Below are positions 1 to 8,386 of a stretch of DNA of 45,774 nt, one piece after another. The translations under genes and the position numbers were made by a program. Position 1 is the first letter of the stretch. Each line of letters starts with the position of its first letter. Under the pieces are notes generated by a model. That model did no database searches. It was not told where the DNA came from and saw only the letters and a program-made list of their open reading frames with translations. This DNA comes from Acidobacteriota bacterium (lineage in GTDB: Bacteria; Acidobacteriota; Terriglobia; Acidiferrales; UBA7541), in assembly GCA_021812285.1 (NCBI GenBank), contig JAKAOH010000010.1, forward strand, positions 1 to 45,774. Direction: 5' to 3'.

Positions 1-261
1 ATAGACGACCGTGAAATCGGCGGGCGGCTGGCCCTCGCGATGCGTACGAACGCGCTCGTCGATAGCGGTGAGGTCGTAGAGCATGCGATAGGGGCGGCTG
101 ATTTCGGATTTGAGGAAACGCATTGCGGCAAGGAGCGTCCCGCGGCCGATCCAGGCGGTGGGGATGCCATCGGCAGACGGCTGAGCGGAAACGGCGTCGG
201 GGCCGAATTTTTGTTTAAGCTCGTCGAGCACCGAGAGAGTGGTTGCAGCGGGAGCCGACAT
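1..261 (-). CDS. nuoC: NADH-quinone oxidoreductase subunit C (or fused C/D), N-terminal part, cut by window edge
   Basis: The first 87 codons are visible, starting at ATG 261-259 with a GAGG-containing stretch just upstream. The reading frame contains the stretch FLKSEI..PYRMLYDLTAIDERVR and ends in DFTVVY at the edge, which matches the start of the 30-kDa NuoC domain (the MLxDLTAxD segment is characteristic). NuoC is a hydrophilic subunit of the peripheral arm of respiratory complex I. It starts only 2 bases after the nuoB stop, so the two are translationally linked in the order nuoA-nuoB-nuoC. Whether it is a separate NuoC or a NuoCD fusion cannot be decided because the rest lies outside the window. 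Confidence 0.85.
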   Translation of the reverse strand, partial: MSAPAATTLSVLDELKQKFGPDAVSAQPSADGIPTAWIGRGTLLAAMRFLKSEISRPYRMLYDLTAIDERVRTHREGQPPADFTVVY

Positions 262-263
262 CC

Positions 264-902
264 TCAAACCTCGTCAATCGTGCGGAGCGTGGTCGCCTTC
301 ACCCGCTCGTCATTTTTGAGATCGCGCATCGAGGGGCGCACGCCCTTGTCCACGCCCTCGGGACCAACCACCCAGGTGAGCGGACGATTTTCGTTTCCAA
401 CGGCTTCGCGCAGGAGCATCAGTCCTTCCATGAACGCGACAGGGCTGGGCGGGCAGCCGGGAACGTAGACGTCGACGGGCAGGATTTTATCCACGCCCTG
501 AACGACGCTGTAAATGTCGTACATTCCACCGGAATTCGCGCAGGATCCCATCGAAATCACCCAGCGCGGGGCCATCATTTGTTCGTAGAGCCAGCGAATG
601 ATGGGCGCCATTTTCAGGAACGGGGTTCCTGCGATGACCATCAGATCGGCTTCGCGCGGGGTACCGCGCAGGACTTCGGCGCCGAACCGCGAGATATCGT
701 ATTTGCTGGTGATGCTGGTGGCCATTTCGACGAAACAGCAGGAGAGCCCGAACATGAAGGGCCAGACGGAATTTTTGCGGCCCCAGGCGATCAGATCCTC
801 GAGACGCGCGAAGAGGATCTGGCGGCGCAACTCGTCGTAAGCCGTCGGAGCCTTCTGCATCACCGGCAGTTCCTTGGTTCCCTGACTTGTCCACCAACGC
901 AT
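264..902 (-). CDS. nuoB: NADH-quinone oxidoreductase subunit B
   Basis: A protein of 212 residues, within the usual range for NuoB, which carries the terminal 4Fe-4S cluster N2 that passes electrons to quinone in complex I. The four expected ligands are visible: adjacent Cys55 and Cys56 in [10 protein letters not shown], Cys121 in [10 protein letters not shown] and Cys150 in [10 protein letters not shown]. The conserved [17 protein letters not shown] segment is intact. A GGAG sequence precedes the chosen ATG; Met15 is a possible alternative start. It lies 16 bases after nuoA and 2 bases before nuoC on the same strand, so it is co-transcribed with them. Confidence 0.95.
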   Translation of the reverse strand: MRWWTSQGTKELPVMQKAPTAYDELRRQILFARLEDLIAWGRKNSVWPFMFGLSCCFVEMATSITSKYDISRFGAEVLRGTPREADLMVIAGTPFLKMAPIIRWLYEQMMAPRWVISMGSCANSGGMYDIYSVVQGVDKILPVDVYVPGCPPSPVAFMEGLMLLREAVGNENRPLTWVVGPEGVDKGVRPSMRDLKNDERVKATTLRTIDEV

Positions 903-918
903 CGCCCGCTCCGTTCCT

Positions 919-1305
919 TTACCGATCTTTTCTGCGCGTGTCCGGGGCCCAATCGAGCGCGCCTAGACGCCAGAGGTAGACCAGAGCCGCCATCAGCACC
1001 ACGATGAAGACCAGCGCCTCGGCGTAGCCGAGCCAACCGAGATCCCGCGCGGCAACCGCCCAGGTGTAGAGGAAGACCGATTCGAGGTCGAATACCACGA
1101 AGAACATCGCCATCATGTAAAACTTGATCGAGAAGCGAACGCGCGCGGTGCCTTCGGAGAGGATGCCGCCTTCATAGGGCTGATCGGTGAAGCGTTCGTG
1201 GTGCCGCTCGCCGAGCAGCGCGGAAAGGCCGATCATGGAACCGGCGATGACGAGTACGAGAAACGCGTAGAGCGCAACAGCCCAGAGATTCGACGTCGTT
1301 GCCAT
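919..1305 (-). CDS. nuoA: NADH-quinone oxidoreductase subunit A
   Basis: A 128-residue membrane protein with three hydrophobic helices: near residues 8-30, 62-82 (following the conserved [21 protein letters not shown] region) and 95-113. The motif [15 protein letters not shown] is the NuoA signature. NuoA is a membrane subunit of respiratory complex I near the quinone site. The reading frame stays open upstream of the chosen start, but ATG 1305 (MATTSNLW) is preceded by GGGAG and gives the normal family length, whereas the upstream extension is Arg-rich and unlike NuoA. First gene of the nuo operon; the candidate promoter at 1473-1499 lies upstream. Confidence 0.93.
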   Translation of the reverse strand: MATTSNLWAVALYAFLVLVIAGSMIGLSALLGERHHERFTDQPYEGGILSEGTARVRFSIKFYMMAMFFVVFDLESVFLYTWAVAARDLGWLGYAEALVFIVVLMAALVYLWRLGALDWAPDTRRKDR

Positions 1306-1431
1306 CACTCCCTGTTCCGTCTGGAATCCCACACGCGAAGCGACCCGAACCGCGGCCCGTTCGCGGTACTTGACCCCGGCACACACCGGCGAGTCTTTTA
1401 AAACTACGCCTCGGAGGTCCCAACGGCTGCT

Positions 1432-1451
1432 CCCTCCTCGCGCGAGGAGGG
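1432..1451. repeat. Perfect 20-base palindrome in the nuo leader
   Basis: The arms CCCTCCTCGC and GCGAGGAGGG are exact reverse complements with no loop. It lies between the proposed nuo promoter and nuoA, inside the transcribed leader. No T-run follows on the minus strand, so it is not a standard terminator. It could be an operator or an RNA hairpin. Confidence 0.6.
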
Positions 1452-1472
1452 TCACTGCCGAAGCAGCCCGCC

Positions 1473-1499
1473 ATTATACATCGAATCGCTTTTTGACAA
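1473..1499 (-). promoter_or_regulatory. Candidate sigma-70 promoter of the nuo operon
   Basis: On the minus strand there is TTGTCA (1499-1494) and a perfect TATAAT (1478-1473) separated by 15 bases, slightly short of the optimal 17. It would start a transcript about 160 bases upstream of nuoA. The perfect -10 box is striking in this GC-rich sequence. Confidence 0.5.
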
Positions 1500-1568
1500 A
1501 TTCCCGGGACGAACTTTTCCACAGAGACGGCGGCTGGGCGCGAATTCCACGCGGCCGCGCGCGGCGAT

Positions 1569-1976
1569 TCAGCGCGCGGGGGAACGCTTCGGCGCGGGCC
1601 TGGCTTTGGCAGCGGGCGCGGCGCGCGGCGAAAGACGCTTTTCGAGATACGTTTGCAGGATTTTCGCGGAATTGCGCTCGGGGTCGCGAGCGCTGTAGAT
1701 GAGCGTGAGCGTGCCGCGGCGCGCCGCATCGAGAAGAGGGCGGCAGGCATCGGGATGGGCGTCGAGTTCGCGAAGGTAGCGGCGCTGGAATTCCAGCCAT
1801 TTCGCGGGATCGTGGCTGAACCACTGGCGCAGCGCGGGACTGGGCGCGACGTCTTTCAGCCAGGCTTCCATGCGCAGCGCTTCTTTTTTGATGCCGCGCG
1901 GCCAAAGGCGCTCGACCAGAAAGCGCGGACCATCGGACGGCGATGCGGGCTCGTAAACGCGTTTCGTCTGAATCAT
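1569..1976 (-). CDS. DUF488 family protein (YeaO-like)
   Basis: A protein of 135 residues. The N-terminal half matches DUF488/YeaO-like proteins: the start MIQTKRVYEPASPSDG, then RFLVERLWPRGIKKE, then LKDVAPSPALRQWFSHDPAKW and a late LIYSARDPERNSAKIL segment. These are small cytoplasmic proteins of unknown biochemical role. The last 20 residues are a basic Ala/Pro/Lys/Arg tail not typical of the family. It lies 21 bases after the AhpD-like gene on the same strand, so the two are probably co-transcribed. A break of about 260 bases separates it from nuoA. Confidence 0.85.
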   Translation of the reverse strand: MIQTKRVYEPASPSDGPRFLVERLWPRGIKKEALRMEAWLKDVAPSPALRQWFSHDPAKWLEFQRRYLRELDAHPDACRPLLDAARRGTLTLIYSARDPERNSAKILQTYLEKRLSPRAAPAAKARPAPKRSPAR

Positions 1977-1997
1977 TGGCCCTCCTTTGGCGCGCGG

Positions 1998-2477
1998 TTA
2001 TGCCGAGGCGCTTTTGATCCTGGCGTAGCCTTCGGGAACGGCGCGGAAAGCGACGGCCAGGCGATTCCATACGTTGATCGTCGCGACGACCATCGTCAAG
2101 TTGACGAGCTCGGTTTCGTCGAATTCGGCGCGGGCTGCGTCGTAGGCGCTGTCGGGAACGTGGTCTTCGGCGAGAAGAGTGACTGCTTCGGTCCAGGCGA
2201 GCGCGGCGCGCTCGCGGCCGCTGAAAAACGGGCCTTCGCTCCAGGCGGCGACGGCGTCGACGCGCTCGTTCGGTTCGCCGAGTTCGCGCAGGCGGCGAGC
2301 GTGCATATCGACGCAAAAGGCGCAGCCATTGATTTGCGAAGCGCGCAACTTGACGAGTTCGATAAACCCGTCGTCGAAGCCGACCGAATGAATATAGCGT
2401 TCCAGGCCGATCACCGCTTCATAGGATTTTGGCGCAACATTTCGGACATCCACCCTGGGCTTCGTATTGGCGGGCAT
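1998..2477 (-). CDS. AhpD-like / carboxymuconolactone decarboxylase family protein
   Basis: A protein of 159 residues, counted from ATG 2477, which has GAGGAG five to six bases upstream; the frame is open further up but that extension looks non-coding. The AhpD catalytic pattern is complete: Glu40, eleven residues, then Cys52-Ala-Phe-Cys55 and His59 (GCAFCVDMH). This spacing equals the E/CxxC/H set of mycobacterial AhpD. In this family the CxxC pair acts as a thiol peroxidase or disulfide reductase in the cytoplasm. The substrate cannot be told from sequence. Neighbours are a RAM-domain protein upstream and the DUF488 protein downstream. Confidence 0.88.
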   Translation of the reverse strand: MPANTKPRVDVRNVAPKSYEAVIGLERYIHSVGFDDGFIELVKLRASQINGCAFCVDMHARRLRELGEPNERVDAVAAWSEGPFFSGRERAALAWTEAVTLLAEDHVPDSAYDAARAEFDETELVNLTMVVATINVWNRLAVAFRAVPEGYARIKSASA

Positions 2478-2626
2478 CGCTTCTCCTCGCTCGCGCGCGG
2501 CAGGATGCGCCGGCGCGTGCCTACGCATACCCAGATGCGCGGGACAGGCGCGGGGACGCACTTGGCCGCTGGCAAAGGAAGGAACATTTACCGCGGCCCG
2601 CCTGACGCGGGGCGCGGGATGCAAAA

Positions 2627-2854
2627 TCAGTCCATCGCGATGCGGGTGCTTGTGCGGGCGACTCCCTCGAGTTGCGGGAGTTTTTCGATGATGAGCCCGT
2701 TCAGCTCGTTGCCCGAAGGCACTTCCACGACCACATGGACGTCGGAATCTCCCCAACACGCATCGGCCATCTTCACCCCGGGAATGGCCAGAATTCTTTG
2801 GGCGAGATCGCGGGCTTTGCCGGAACCAACGGTGACCAGCACGTAGGCTCTCAT
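2627..2854 (-). CDS. Stand-alone Lrp/AsnC ligand-binding (RAM) domain protein
   Basis: A protein of 75 residues from ATG 2854, preceded by a GGGGAGAG sequence. It begins MRAYVLVTVGSGKARDLAQ and continues IPGVKMADACWGDSDVHVVVEV, typical of the alpha/beta RAM domain that binds amino acids in Lrp/AsnC regulators. No DNA-binding helix-turn-helix is present, so it is one of the small single-domain versions that oligomerise and may sense a ligand without binding DNA. It probably heads the transcription unit with the AhpD-like gene, although 149 bases separate them. Confidence 0.8.
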   Translation of the reverse strand: MRAYVLVTVGSGKARDLAQRILAIPGVKMADACWGDSDVHVVVEVPSGNELNGLIIEKLPQLEGVARTSTRIAMD

Positions 2855-2929
2855 GGCGGCTCTCCCCGTTTGGCTGGAAGCAGGATGCGAACTTGGCAAC
2901 AGAGTAGGCGCGTGCAAGGCGGCAGGCAA

Positions 2930-2997
2930 GAGAAATATCCTTTAGAAAATCCTTACGAATTCTTTGCGACTTCCTTAAGAAGGAAGAGGCATTCTAT
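2930..2997 (+). promoter_or_regulatory. AT-rich kdp control region with inverted repeat
   Basis: This stretch is much richer in A and T than its surroundings. It holds two ATCCTT direct repeats and a perfect inverted repeat CTTCCTT-AAG-AAGGAAG at 2970-2986, followed by ATTCTAT, a possible -10 region. It lies about 70 bases upstream of the first small gene of the kdp operon, where KdpE would be expected to bind. Assignment to KdpE is inference from position. Confidence 0.4.
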
Positions 2998-3062
2998 CAG
3001 CGGATTCCGGACGGCGAAGCCGCGGCCGGAGCCACATCGCGGAAAGGAGGCCGAGGGCCGGA

Positions 3063-3173
3063 ATGCTCGATCTGATTTTTCTTTTCGCGACCGCCGCGTT
3101 TTTCGCCGCAGCGATCCTCTACGTCTACGCGTGCGAGCGGCTACGACCGGGAGCGAGCCGTGAGCGCAGGTGA
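3063..3173 (+). CDS. Tiny single-helix membrane protein preceding kdpF
   Basis: A 36-residue reading frame starting at ATG 3063 with AAAGGAGG upstream. Residues 3-23 form one hydrophobic segment (LIFLFATAAFFAAAILYVYA), followed by a basic tail ending in RERR. It overlaps the GTG start of kdpF by 14 bases in another frame, so it is placed as the first gene of the kdp operon and is likely translationally coupled to kdpF. No function is recognised. From general memory, similar short hydrophobic ORFs occur ahead of kdpF in several phyla. A role as a small Kdp-associated subunit is inference. Confidence 0.6.
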   Translation: MLDLIFLFATAAFFAAAILYVYACERLRPGASRERR

Positions 3174-3249
3174 CTTGACCCTGCTGCTGATCTGCGCGGC
3201 GCTGCTCGGCTACCTGCTCTACGCCTTGCTCAAGGCGGAGGACTTTTAG
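3160..3249 (+). CDS. kdpF: Potassium-transporting ATPase KdpF subunit
   Basis: A 29-residue peptide starting at GTG 3160. It consists of one transmembrane helix and ends in GYLLYALLKAEDF, the recognisable KdpF signature (GYLLYALLxPExF). KdpF stabilises the KdpFABC potassium pump in the membrane. The stop lies two bases before the kdpA start. Confidence 0.9.
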   Translation: MSAGDLTLLLICAALLGYLLYALLKAEDF

Positions 3250-3251
3250 AG

Positions 3252-5024
3252 ATGACCGTGGGCGGCTGGTTCCAGATCGCGCTCTATCTGCTCGTGATTT
3301 TTTTGATCACGAAGCCCATGGGCGTTTTTCTGGCGAAGGTTTTCAGCCGCGAAAAGACGTTTCTCGATCCGGTGCTGCGGCCGGTGGAAAAAGCGGTGTA
3401 CCGGCTGTGCGGGGTGGACGAGAAGCGCGAAATGCGCTGGACGGAATACGCGGTGGCGATGCTGGCGTTCAGCGGCGTTTCGATGACGCTGCTGTATTTG
3501 ATCGAGCGGACGCAGAAGTGGCTGCCACTGAATCCACAGAAATTGCCGAACGTTCCTCCTTTTCTGGCTTTCGGGACCGCGGCGTCGTTCACGACCAATA
3601 CGAACTGGCAGGCGTACAACGGCGAGACGACGATGAGTTACCTGACGCAGATGGCCGGCCTCGCCTACCACAACTTCGTTTCCGCGGCCGTCGGGATCGT
3701 GCTGGCGATCGCGCTCGTTCGCGGGATCGCGCGGCGGGAGACGGACAAGCTGGGAAATTTCTGGGTGGACATGACGCGGTGCCTGCTCTGGGTGCTGCTG
3801 CCGGTGTGCCTGGTGGCGTCGCTGGTGCTGGTTTCGCAGGGCGTGATCCAGAATTTCCATCCCTACACCCAGGCACAGCTGATTTCGCCGCACTGGGTGC
3901 AAGCGCCCGGAGCTGACGGCAAACCCACCGTCGAGAAAATCGCCAGACAGGTGATTCCCGAAGGACCGGTTGCCTCGCAGGAAGCGATCAAGGAATTCGG
4001 CACGAACGGTGGAGGATTTTTTGGCGCGAACAGCGCGCATCCGTTCGAAAATCCGACGCCGTTTTCGAATTTCCTCGAACTGGCGCTGATTTTCGCGATT
4101 CCGTCCGGATTGACGTTCACGCTGGGACGAATGACCGGCTCCGAGCGCCATGGCTGGGCCGTTTGGACGGCGATGGCGTTTCTCTTTTTCGTCGGGGTGA
4201 CAGCGACGTATTGGGCCGAATCGCAGGGCAATCCGCTGTTTCACGGCGTGGACCAGCACGCGAGCGCGCTGCAACCGGGCGGAAACATGGAAGGCAAGGA
4301 AGCGCGCTTCGGCGACGCCGATTCCGTGCTCTTCGCGACGGTGACCACCGACGCGAGCTGCGGCGCGGTGAATTCGACGTTCGATTCCTACACGCCGCTG
4401 GGCGGCATGGTGCCGCTGGTGAACATCCTGCTGGGCGAGGTGGTGTTCGGCGGCGTGGGCGCGGGCCTCTACGGAATGATCGTATTCGTGATTCTGGCTG
4501 TCTTCATCGCCGGGCTGATGGTGGGGCGAACGCCGGAGTATCTGGGCAAGAAGATCGAAGCGTACGAAGTGAAGATGGCGATGCTGGCAATTCTGATCCT
4601 GACCGTCACGATTCTGGTGTTTTCGGCGATCGCGGTTACGCAACCGTTCGGGGTTTCCAGCATCACGAATCCCGGGCCGCACGGGCTGACGCAGGTTCTC
4701 TACGCATACGCATCCTCGGCGGGAAACAACGGATCGGCGTTCGCCGGCCTGAATGCGAATACGCCGTGGTACAACGCGAGCACGGCGCTCGCGCAGCTGC
4801 TGGGAAGGTTCTTCATGATCATTCCGATTCTGGCAATCGCGGGAAGCCTGGCGGGCAAAAAGACGGCTCCGGAATCGCAAGGCACGTTTCCGGTGACCGG
4901 GCCGCTCTTTTCAACGCTGCTGGTGGCGACGATCGTGATCGTCGGCGCGCTCACGTTTTTTCCCGCGCTGAGTCTGGGACCGATTCTCGAACACCTGATG
5001 ATGACGGCGGGAAAGATATTCTGA
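3252..5024 (+). CDS. kdpA: Potassium-transporting ATPase subunit A (KdpA)
   Basis: A 590-residue polytopic membrane protein, close to the usual length of about 560. KdpA forms the selective potassium channel of the KdpFABC pump and is related to the Trk/Ktr superfamily. Filter regions are visible: [13 protein letters not shown] near residue 120, [16 protein letters not shown] near 250, [16 protein letters not shown] near 375 and [12 protein letters not shown] near 495. GGAGG within the end of kdpF may serve as ribosome binding site. It is followed after 16 bases by kdpB. Confidence 0.97.
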   Translation: MTVGGWFQIALYLLVIFLITKPMGVFLAKVFSREKTFLDPVLRPVEKAVYRLCGVDEKREMRWTEYAVAMLAFSGVSMTLLYLIERTQKWLPLNPQKLPNVPPFLAFGTAASFTTNTNWQAYNGETTMSYLTQMAGLAYHNFVSAAVGIVLAIALVRGIARRETDKLGNFWVDMTRCLLWVLLPVCLVASLVLVSQGVIQNFHPYTQAQLISPHWVQAPGADGKPTVEKIARQVIPEGPVASQEAIKEFGTNGGGFFGANSAHPFENPTPFSNFLELALIFAIPSGLTFTLGRMTGSERHGWAVWTAMAFLFFVGVTATYWAESQGNPLFHGVDQHASALQPGGNMEGKEARFGDADSVLFATVTTDASCGAVNSTFDSYTPLGGMVPLVNILLGEVVFGGVGAGLYGMIVFVILAVFIAGLMVGRTPEYLGKKIEAYEVKMAMLAILILTVTILVFSAIAVTQPFGVSSITNPGPHGLTQVLYAYASSAGNNGSAFAGLNANTPWYNASTALAQLLGRFFMIIPILAIAGSLAGKKTAPESQGTFPVTGPLFSTLLVATIVIVGALTFFPALSLGPILEHLMMTAGKIF

Positions 5025-5040
5025 GGCCCTGGTAAACGCA

Positions 5041-7080
5041 ATGGCGCGACGCACAGAACAACAACTCACCGACCGCAGGATCGTGACGCGGGCCATCGCA
5101 GACGCGTTTCGAAAGCTGCGGCCGCAAACGATTCTGAGAAATCCGGTGATGTTCGTGGTGGAAGTGGGCGCGGCGCTGACCACGATTCAGCTGGGTTGGA
5201 ACCTGCTGCACCACGGCGGCGAGATCGGCTTCGGCTTTCAAATCACGCTCTGGCTGTGGTTCACCGTGCTCTTCGCCAATTTCGCGGAAGCGATGGCGGA
5301 GGGCCGCGGCAAGGCGCAGGCGGAAACTCTGCGGAAAGCGAGAACGGAAACGCCAGCGCGGAGATTACGCGCGGATGGCAGCACGGAAATGGTGGTGAGC
5401 ACGGCGCTGCACGCGGGCGATGTGGTGATGGTTACGGCGGGCGAATTCATTCCGGGCGACGGCGAAGTGGTGGAAGGCGTGGCTTCGGTGGACGAATCGG
5501 CGATCACCGGCGAATCGGCGCCGGTGATTCGCGAAGCGGGCGGCGACCGTTCGGCGGTGACCGGGGGCACGCGAGTGCTTTCCGACGAAATTCGCGTGCA
5601 AATCACGTCGAATCCCGGCGAAACGTTCCTCGACCGGATGATCGGGCTGGTGGAAGGGGCGTCGCGAAAGAAAACGCCGAACGAAGTCGCGCTGAACATT
5701 TTGCTGGCGGGATTGACGATCATTTTCCTGCTGGCGGTGGTGACGCTCGAGCCATTCGCTGTTTACACGGGCGCGCCGCAGAACCTTTTCGTACTGATCT
5801 CCCTGCTCGTCTGCCTGATTCCGACGACGATCGGCGGCCTGCTTTCGGCGATCGGGATCGCCGGGATGGACCGGCTGATCCAGCGCAACGTGATCGCGCT
5901 GAGCGGGCGCGCGGTGGAAGCGGCAGGCGACGTGGACGTTCTGCTGCTGGACAAGACGGGAACGATCACGCTGGGCAACCGGCAGGCGACCGCTTTCTTT
6001 CCCTGCCCCGGCGTGGAGGAGATCGAACTGGCGCGGACGGCGCAGCTGGCTTCGCTCGCCGACGAGACGCCGGAGGGCCGCTCGATCGTCGTGCTGGCGA
6101 AGGAGAAATACGGGCTGCGCGGGCAGGAGCTGGCGCAGCACAATCCGACGTTCATTCCCTTTTCGGCGCAGACGCGGATGTCGGGCGTGGACCTGGACGC
6201 GCTGCAAATCCGCAAGGGCGCGCCGGACGCGATCGCGCGGCACGTGGCGGCACGCGGGAATCCGGTGCCCGAAGAGGCGCAGCGAGCGGTGCGCGACATC
6301 TCGAGCGAGGGAGGGACGCCGCTGCTGGTGGCCGCGGACGGGCGGCTGCTCGGCGCCGTGGCGCTGACCGACATCGTCAAGGGAGGCATTCACGAGCGTT
6401 TCGGGCAATTGCGGGCGATGGGCATCCGCACGGTGATGATCACCGGCGACAATCCGCTCACCGCCGCGTTCATCGCGCGGCAAGCCGGCGTGGACGATTT
6501 TCTGGCCGAAGCAAAACCGGAAGACAAAATGAGGCTGATCCGCAACGAACAGGCGAAAGGGAAACTGGTGGCGATGACCGGCGACGGCACGAACGACGCG
6601 CCGGCGCTGGCGCAAGCGGACGTCGGCGTGGCGATGAACACAGGCACGCAAGCGGCCAAGGAAGCGGGCAACATGGTGGACCTCGACTCGAGTCCGACCA
6701 AGCTGATCGAGATCGTCGAAATCGGCAAGCAGTTGCTGATCACGCGCGGGGCGCTGACCACGTTTTCCGTGGCGAACGATGTGGCGAAATATTTCGCCAT
6801 CCTTCCGGCGATGTTCGCGGCTGCGTTTCCGCAGCTGGAGGTGCTGAACGTGATGCATCTGGCGAGCCCGGAATCGGCGGTGCTTTCGGCGGTGATTTTC
6901 AATGCGCTGATCATCGTGGCGCTGATTCCGCTGGCGCTGCGCGGCGTGCGCTACCGGCCGCTGGGCGCGGCGGCGCTGCTGAAGCGCAACCTGCTGATTT
7001 ACGGGCTGGGCGGCGTGGTGGCGCCGTTTGTGGGAATCAAGCTGATCGATCTGCTGCTGACGCACCTGAGAATCGTCTGA
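5041..7080 (+). CDS. kdpB: Potassium-transporting ATPase subunit B (KdpB)
   Basis: A 679-residue P-type ATPase, the catalytic subunit of the Kdp pump. It has the TGES actuator motif at residues 156-159, the phosphorylation site DKTGT with Asp304, the [14 protein letters not shown] region and the hinge motif [12 protein letters not shown]. Ser159 within TGES corresponds to the serine whose phosphorylation switches the pump off in E. coli (established for that protein). Length and order of domains are normal. It is followed after 9 bases by kdpC. Confidence 0.98.
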   Translation: MARRTEQQLTDRRIVTRAIADAFRKLRPQTILRNPVMFVVEVGAALTTIQLGWNLLHHGGEIGFGFQITLWLWFTVLFANFAEAMAEGRGKAQAETLRKARTETPARRLRADGSTEMVVSTALHAGDVVMVTAGEFIPGDGEVVEGVASVDESAITGESAPVIREAGGDRSAVTGGTRVLSDEIRVQITSNPGETFLDRMIGLVEGASRKKTPNEVALNILLAGLTIIFLLAVVTLEPFAVYTGAPQNLFVLISLLVCLIPTTIGGLLSAIGIAGMDRLIQRNVIALSGRAVEAAGDVDVLLLDKTGTITLGNRQATAFFPCPGVEEIELARTAQLASLADETPEGRSIVVLAKEKYGLRGQELAQHNPTFIPFSAQTRMSGVDLDALQIRKGAPDAIARHVAARGNPVPEEAQRAVRDISSEGGTPLLVAADGRLLGAVALTDIVKGGIHERFGQLRAMGIRTVMITGDNPLTAAFIARQAGVDDFLAEAKPEDKMRLIRNEQAKGKLVAMTGDGTNDAPALAQADVGVAMNTGTQAAKEAGNMVDLDSSPTKLIEIVEIGKQLLITRGALTTFSVANDVAKYFAILPAMFAAAFPQLEVLNVMHLASPESAVLSAVIFNALIIVALIPLALRGVRYRPLGAAALLKRNLLIYGLGGVVAPFVGIKLIDLLLTHLRIV

Positions 7081-7089
7081 GAGGCGAAG

Positions 7090-7743
7090 GTGAAAAAGAC
7101 ACTGCTGGTTGCCGTGCGGTTCACGCTGGTCACCACGGTGATCTGCGGGCTGCTGTATCCGGTCGGCGTCACGGCGCTGGCGCATCTGCTGTTTCCGCGG
7201 CGGGCGAGCGGGCAACTCGTCGAGCGCGACGGCAAAGTGATCGGGTCGCGAATCATCGGCCAGGAATTCAGCGGCCCGGCGTATTTTCATTCGCGGCCTT
7301 CGGCGGCGGGAACGGGCTACGACCCGCTCGACAGCGGAGGGTCGAATCTCGGGCCGACGAACCGCGCATTGATCGACCGCGTGGAAGCGGACGCAAGGAA
7401 GCTGCACGAGGAGAATCCCGATGCGCCGATTCCTTCGGAACTGGTGACCGCTTCGGCGTCGGGGCTCGACCCGGACATTTCTCCCGCCGGGGCTCTCTTT
7501 CAGGCGCCGATGGTGGCGCGGGCGCGCGGGGTGAGCGAGCAAGAGATCATCGCGCTGATTCACAAGCAGACGCGCGGACGCCAGTTCGGTTTTCTGGGCG
7601 AACCGCGGGTGAACGTGCTGGAACTGAATCTGGCGCTCGACCGGCTCTATCCGCTGGGCGCGAAAGTCAAGGCTTCGTCTTCCTCTGCGCCACACGGGAC
7701 GGAGCGGGGAGCTCGAAGCGATAGCCAATCCAAGGCTCGGTGA
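7090..7743 (+). CDS. kdpC: Potassium-transporting ATPase subunit C (KdpC), extended C-terminus
   Basis: A 217-residue protein starting at GTG 7090 with GAGGCGAAGG just upstream. One N-terminal transmembrane helix (residues 8-30) is followed by the KdpC features IGQEFSGPAYFHSRPSA, SGGSNLGPTN, SASGLDPDISPAGA and GEPRVNVLELNLALD. The family normally ends near that last motif. Here about 30 extra Ser/Arg-rich residues follow, and this tail is encoded by DNA that is antisense to the 3' end of kdpE (77-base overlap). KdpC assists ATP binding by KdpB. Last gene of the kdpFABC operon. Confidence 0.95.
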   Translation: MKKTLLVAVRFTLVTTVICGLLYPVGVTALAHLLFPRRASGQLVERDGKVIGSRIIGQEFSGPAYFHSRPSAAGTGYDPLDSGGSNLGPTNRALIDRVEADARKLHEENPDAPIPSELVTASASGLDPDISPAGALFQAPMVARARGVSEQEIIALIHKQTRGRQFGFLGEPRVNVLELNLALDRLYPLGAKVKASSSSAPHGTERGARSDSQSKAR

Positions 7744-8386
7744 GAATGTAGCGGGGATGGCGAGGATCGGGCTCGACTTTTTTGCGCAGCTGATTGATGA
7801 AGACGCGCAGATATTCAGTTTCCTCGCCGTAATCCGGGCCCCAGACCGATTGCAGCAGCCGGCGATGCGGCAGGGCCTTGCCCGCGCTCGAAACCAGAAG
7901 CCGCAGAAGATCGAATTCCTTGGGCGTCAGGCGCACCGGCTGGCCGCGCACCGTCACTTTGCGGCTTTCGAAATCGATGCGTAAATCCGGAGTTTCCACC
8001 GGCCGGGGCGATTTCGCCCGGGCGAGGCGCCGGAGCGCGGCGCGGACGCGCGCCAGAAGCTCCTCGATCCCGAACGGCTTGACGACGTAATCATCGGCGC
8101 CGGCGTCGAGAGCGCGCACCTTGTCGGACTCGGTATTGCGCACGGTGAGCATGATGATGGGCAAATCGGAGCGCTCGCGGATTTCGCGACAGGCGGCGAA
8201 ACCGCCCATGCCGGGCATGTTCACGTCGAGCAGAAGCAGATCCGGACCGGCGGCGGCCACCTGCTCGACCGCCGCTTCACCGCTTTCCGCTTCCAGAATC
8301 TGGTAGCCGCGGCTGGTGAGCGCGGTGCGCAAGACACGGCGGATTTGCGGCTCGTCGTCCACGACCAGAATCCTGGCGGGGATCAT
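7667..8386 (-). CDS. kdpE: KDP operon response regulator KdpE
   Basis: An OmpR-family regulator of 239 residues. The receiver domain has acidic residues Asp10/Asp11, phospho-acceptor Asp54 (LLLLDVNMPGMGG), Thr81 and Lys103 (DDYVVKPFG). The C-terminal winged helix ends in RYILTEPWIGYRF. It starts with ATGA overlapping the stop of the histidine kinase gene, so the two are translationally coupled. It converges on kdpFABC, its expected target, and overlaps the end of kdpC by 77 bases. Phosphorylated KdpE activates kdpFABC under potassium limitation in characterised bacteria. Confidence 0.95.
   Translation of the reverse strand: MIPARILVVDDEPQIRRVLRTALTSRGYQILEAESGEAAVEQVAAAGPDLLLLDVNMPGMGGFAACREIRERSDLPIIMLTVRNTESDKVRALDAGADDYVVKPFGIEELLARVRAALRRLARAKSPRPVETPDLRIDFESRKVTVRGQPVRLTPKEFDLLRLLVSSAGKALPHRRLLQSVWGPDYGEETEYLRVFINQLRKKVEPDPRHPRYILTEPWIGYRFELPAPSRVAQRKTKP

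Noticed and set aside
2627-2854. Full Lrp/AsnC transcription factor
   Set aside because: There is no helix-turn-helix before the RAM domain, and the ribosome site supports the short start.
3246-4880. Long minus-strand open frame of 544 codons opposite kdpA
   Set aside because: It is Arg/His/Gln-rich and antisense to a clear kdpA gene; such shadow frames are common in GC-rich DNA.
5196-7728. Very long open frames on both strands (842 and 787 codons) over kdpB and kdpC
   Set aside because: Composition is dominated by Arg, Gly and Ala, with no family motifs; they shadow kdpB and kdpC.
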